64,000 bases of DNA from JAGVSR01 sp963786675 (GTDB taxonomy: Bacteria > Pseudomonadota > Alphaproteobacteria > Rhizobiales > Hyphomicrobiaceae): NCBI GenBank assembly GCA_963786675.1, contig CAWAZY010000001.1, positions 372,001 through 436,000 of the forward strand. The letters run 5' to 3'. This document shows positions 62,163 through 64,000 of this stretch, one piece after another. A program made the position numbers and the translations under genes. The notes below the pieces were generated by a model. That model did no database searches. It saw only the letters and a program-made list of their open reading frames with translations, and was not told the origin of the DNA. Position 1 is the stretch's first letter. The number at the start of each line of letters is the position of its first letter.

Positions 62163-62561
62163 TTAGGCGCCGCTGTGCGGGGTCGGCCGGTCCATGCCGC
62201 GCCGCTCGGCCATGAACTGGTCGAACTCGGCCCGGTCCTTGGCGTGCCGCAGCCGCTCCAGAAAATCCTGGAACGAGCGCTCGTCGTCGGCCAGCCGGCG
62301 CAACATATCCGCGCGGTACGCCTCAAAGGCGCTGCTCTGGACTGGCGGCGAACCGTTGTCCCAGCGCGCTCCAGCCGTGTCTGCCGCGCGATAGCTTTGG
62401 CGCGGGAAGAGCCCTGTGATCCTAGTCGAAAGCCACGATCCGCCTCGACGAATGCGGCTCACGACGGGCATCGCGGAGGGGCGTGTGACGGCATAGGTCA
62501 GCGCGGCGGACAAGACCGCGCTACCGCCGGCCATCAACCAGAGGGTCGTATGTTTCGGCAT
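62163..62561 (-). CDS. Small membrane protein sharing the DUF2852 C-terminal motif
   Basis: This 132-residue protein has an N-terminal membrane helix (TTLWLMAGGSAVLSAALTYAV), a basic linker and a helical C-terminus: FEAYRADMLRRLADDERSFQDFLERLRHAKDRAEFDQFMAERR. That last part nearly repeats the C-terminus of the DUF2852 protein encoded next to it (shared LRHAKDRAEFDQFMAERR), while the N-terminal halves differ. Function unknown. Confidence 0.7.
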   Translation of the reverse strand: MPKHTTLWLMAGGSAVLSAALTYAVTRPSAMPVVSRIRRGGSWLSTRITGLFPRQSYRAADTAGARWDNGSPPVQSSAFEAYRADMLRRLADDERSFQDFLERLRHAKDRAEFDQFMAERRGMDRPTPHSGA

Positions 62562-62660
62562 GGCAGGTGGGTTCCTCGAAGATCAGCAAGAAATAGTCAG
62601 CGCAGTCATGCCCGGAAGGCCCGCGTCAGCAACGCCGGCCTTCCGGAATTTCGAAGAACG

Positions 62661-63095
62661 TCAGCCCGCCTGGGGCGCGCTGCCCGGCTCTTCCGGCGAC
62701 GGCGCGGGACGATTGCGCCGCTCGGCCATGAACTGGTCGAACTCGGCACGGTCCTTGGCATGGCGGAGCGTGTCGAGGAAGGAGCGGAACTCACGCTGCT
62801 CTTCTTCCAGACGCTTCAAGGTCGCTTCGCGGTATTCGTCGAAAGCCCGGTTGCCGCTCGATGACCCGGAAAATCCAAAGCCGCGTCCCATGTCCGTGCC
62901 ACGGTCCCAGCCCTCGCTCATGCGCGATTTCCAGCGGCTGCGCGTGCCGTGCGATCCACATCCCATGCGTCCACTCCATAGTAAGAAAGCCAATACCGCC
63001 AGCCCGACGGGCCAGAAGAGAACAAAACTGACGACCATGAGGGCGATCCACGCGGGCCGGCCCCACTCGTCGAGTTTCATGACCATCTCGTTCAT
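62661..63095 (-). CDS. DUF2852 membrane protein
   Basis: This 144-residue protein has the DUF2852 start (KLDEWGRPAWIALMVVSFVLFWPVGLAVLAFLLWSGRMG, one membrane helix), a Gly/Arg/Ser-rich middle and a helical tail with FLDTLRHAKDRAEFDQFMAERRN. DUF2852 proteins are restricted to alphaproteobacteria and unstudied as far as I know. A perfect 27-bp palindrome lies 41 bp upstream of the start, so expression is probably controlled by a TetR-type or similar repressor. Start 63095 or 63086 is possible. Confidence 0.85.
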   Translation of the reverse strand: MNEMVMKLDEWGRPAWIALMVVSFVLFWPVGLAVLAFLLWSGRMGCGSHGTRSRWKSRMSEGWDRGTDMGRGFGFSGSSSGNRAFDEYREATLKRLEEEQREFRSFLDTLRHAKDRAEFDQFMAERRNRPAPSPEEPGSAPQAG

Positions 63096-63135
63096 CGCAC
63101 CCAGCTCCTCGGTTTCAGACACCCGCGTGCGCGGG

Positions 63136-63162
63136 TATGTGAATGTTTATAACATTCACATA
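63136..63162. promoter_or_regulatory. 27-bp perfect palindrome, TetR-type operator candidate
   Basis: TATGTGAATGTT (63136-63147) and AACATTCACATA (63151-63162) flank TAT. The GTGAATGTT/AACATTCAC form resembles operators of TetR-family repressors. It lies upstream of the DUF2852 gene; a TetR-type gene ends at 63817. Confidence 0.65.
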
Positions 63163-63247
63163 GATGGCCCGGCAGGGGTTAACCGTCAAGAGGGGGTGCG
63201 CCGGAAAATGACCCAACGCCCGCGCCGGGCCGGGTCGGGTCGGGGAC

Positions 63248-63292
63248 CCGTAAAACGGAAAACGGCCGGAAGGCTGATGCCCTCCGGCCGTT
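63248..63292 (-). terminator. Rho-independent terminator on the minus strand
   Basis: On the minus strand AACGGCCGGA-GGG and CC-TTCCGGCCGTT form a long stem with a small bulge and are followed by TTTCCGTTTTA. It ends the small Cys-containing protein gene. Confidence 0.8.
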
Positions 63293-63346
63293 GGACCCCG
63301 AATTTCGCAGTGACCCTTCGGAGCTTAATCTTGGTGACCTGTCCGC

Positions 63347-63639
63347 TTAGCGGGCGGCCTGGCGGCGGGAGACTTCGGCGGCGGAAACTTCACCAGCGGC
63401 GACCAGAGCGTTGACGCAGCGGTTCGACAGCTTCAGGCCGTTGGCGCGCATGCACTGGCGCACGCCGGGGCTCGAGGGCGAATGCTGGCTGCAGTAGGAG
63501 AAGTAGTCGCCGGCGCAGGCGAGCTTAACGCGAGCGTTGAGCGCGTGGGCGTCCGAACCGTTGGCGCCGAGGGTGGCGAGGGCGACGAGGCCCGTCAGGG
63601 CGGCGCGGACGGTGAGATGATGGTGGAGATCGGGGTCAT
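63347..63639 (-). CDS. Small exported Cys-containing protein, frameshift near 63615
   Basis: The open frame encodes VRAALTGLVALATLGANGSDAHA (signal peptide) and a mature part of about 75 residues with four Cys (KLACAGDYFSYCSQH, GVRQCMRANG, NRCVNALVAAG). The spacing resembles Cys-rich-repeat type proteins in which CxxDxxxYC and CM-x-N-x3-L-S-x-x-C occur. That frame has no start; an ATG at 63639 with a GGAG ribosome site (MTPISTII) is one base out of frame. One base missing near 63615 joins them. Function unknown. Confidence 0.7.
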
Positions 63640-63816
63640 CGGTCTTGCTCCTGGGTTTGGCCGGTTGGCCGGGGTCACTGCTGCGATGACCCGACAGTGC
63701 CCGAAGCCCGTCCCCGGCGCTGTTCCGGAGGGAACGCCCCAATTTTTTTGACGATTTTTTTCCCGGAAGGGCCGGACATCGCGGCAGCCGGGGTCCGGCT
63801 GGCGACCCGGGCGCGG

Positions 63817-64000
63817 TTACCGGGGCGACCCCGGCACGCCGAGACCATCGAGATAGATGAGGGTCGCCGCTTCCAGGAGGTCCTCGGCGGTCATGGGGAT
63901 CGGCCGGCGCGAGCGGTCGCCGCGTGCAAACAGCGACGCAATGCCGTGCGACAGCGACCAGATGTGGAGCGCCATCATCATGGCCGGCGGGCGCTTCTCC
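63817..64000 (-). CDS. TetR/AcrR-type regulator, C-terminal end (partial)
   Basis: The last 61 residues run off the window edge. MMALHIWSLSHGIASLFARGDRSRRPIPMTAEDLLEAATLIYLDGL matches the end of TetR_C ligand-binding domains (WSLSHGIASLF block). The DNA-binding part lies outside. The palindrome at 63136-63162 is a candidate target, but the link is only proximity. Confidence 0.8.
   Translation of the reverse strand, partial: EKRPPAMMMALHIWSLSHGIASLFARGDRSRRPIPMTAEDLLEAATLIYLDGLGVPGSPR

Overview
The window is about 64 kb of GC-rich chromosomal DNA. The organism looks like an alphaproteobacterium, most likely of the Hyphomicrobiales (Rhizobiales). The evidence is gene content: a CcrM-type GANTC methyltransferase, a split ATP synthase operon with b' and b subunits, the ctaC-ctaD-ctaB-coxF-ctaG-ctaE-DUF983-surf1 block followed by thrC and an M16 peptidase, the ispH-thrB-rnhA trio, and IalB, BcsS and DUF2852 proteins. 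The genus cannot be fixed from this sequence alone. Nearly everything is housekeeping. There is no prophage, insertion sequence, CRISPR array or rRNA operon, and one tRNA (Thr-GGT).

Layout. 0-11 kb: a winged-helix regulator, an ABC-F translation factor (YheS type), RNase HII, two tandem NTF2-like proteins, a frameshifted membrane/coiled-coil protein, a PepSY protein, CcrM, and a NarL-type two-component pair preceded by a 33-bp near-palindrome. 11-21 kb: mutY, dciA-like, two DsbA-like thioredoxins, smc, then atpI-B-E-F'-F with a clear promoter and terminator. 21-27 kb: a lipoprotein, ispH-thrB-rnhA, a peroxiredoxin, a DsbD-like N-domain protein and YqgE. 27-41 kb, mostly minus strand: a very large degenerate GGDEF/EAL protein, a GNAT acetyltransferase, an M16 peptidase, thrC, and the aa3-type cytochrome oxidase genes with their heme and copper assembly factors. 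41-49 kb: IalB, a phasin, BcsS, an ECF sigma factor with a membrane VWA protein, and guaA. 49-59 kb: ZIP transporter, TspO, hydrolase, two convergent SET-domain genes separated by a tandem hairpin array, an RsmB-like methyltransferase, MAPEG, guaB, a stand-alone pqqA-like peptide gene, rlmE and ppx/gppA. 59-64 kb: an M15 peptidase, folE, tRNA-Thr, a phosphoesterase, two DUF2852-like membrane proteins, a small Cys-containing exported protein and the end of a TetR-type regulator.

The most interesting points are three. (1) A six-copy, 36-37 bp tandem repeat lies exactly between the stop codons of two convergent SET-domain genes; each complete unit is an intrinsic-terminator-like hairpin plus a T tract. 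(2) An orphan pqqA-like 29-residue peptide gene has its own operator-like palindrome, promoter and terminator but no pqqBCDE nearby. (3) Several strong palindromes look like regulator binding sites: 8800-8832, 56553-56571, 59063-59079 and 63136-63162.

At least eight single-base frameshifts interrupt otherwise well-conserved genes, including thrC and folE. Their number, and their presence in normally essential genes, suggest sequence or assembly indels rather than true decay. Products are therefore described as if restored, with the break positions given.
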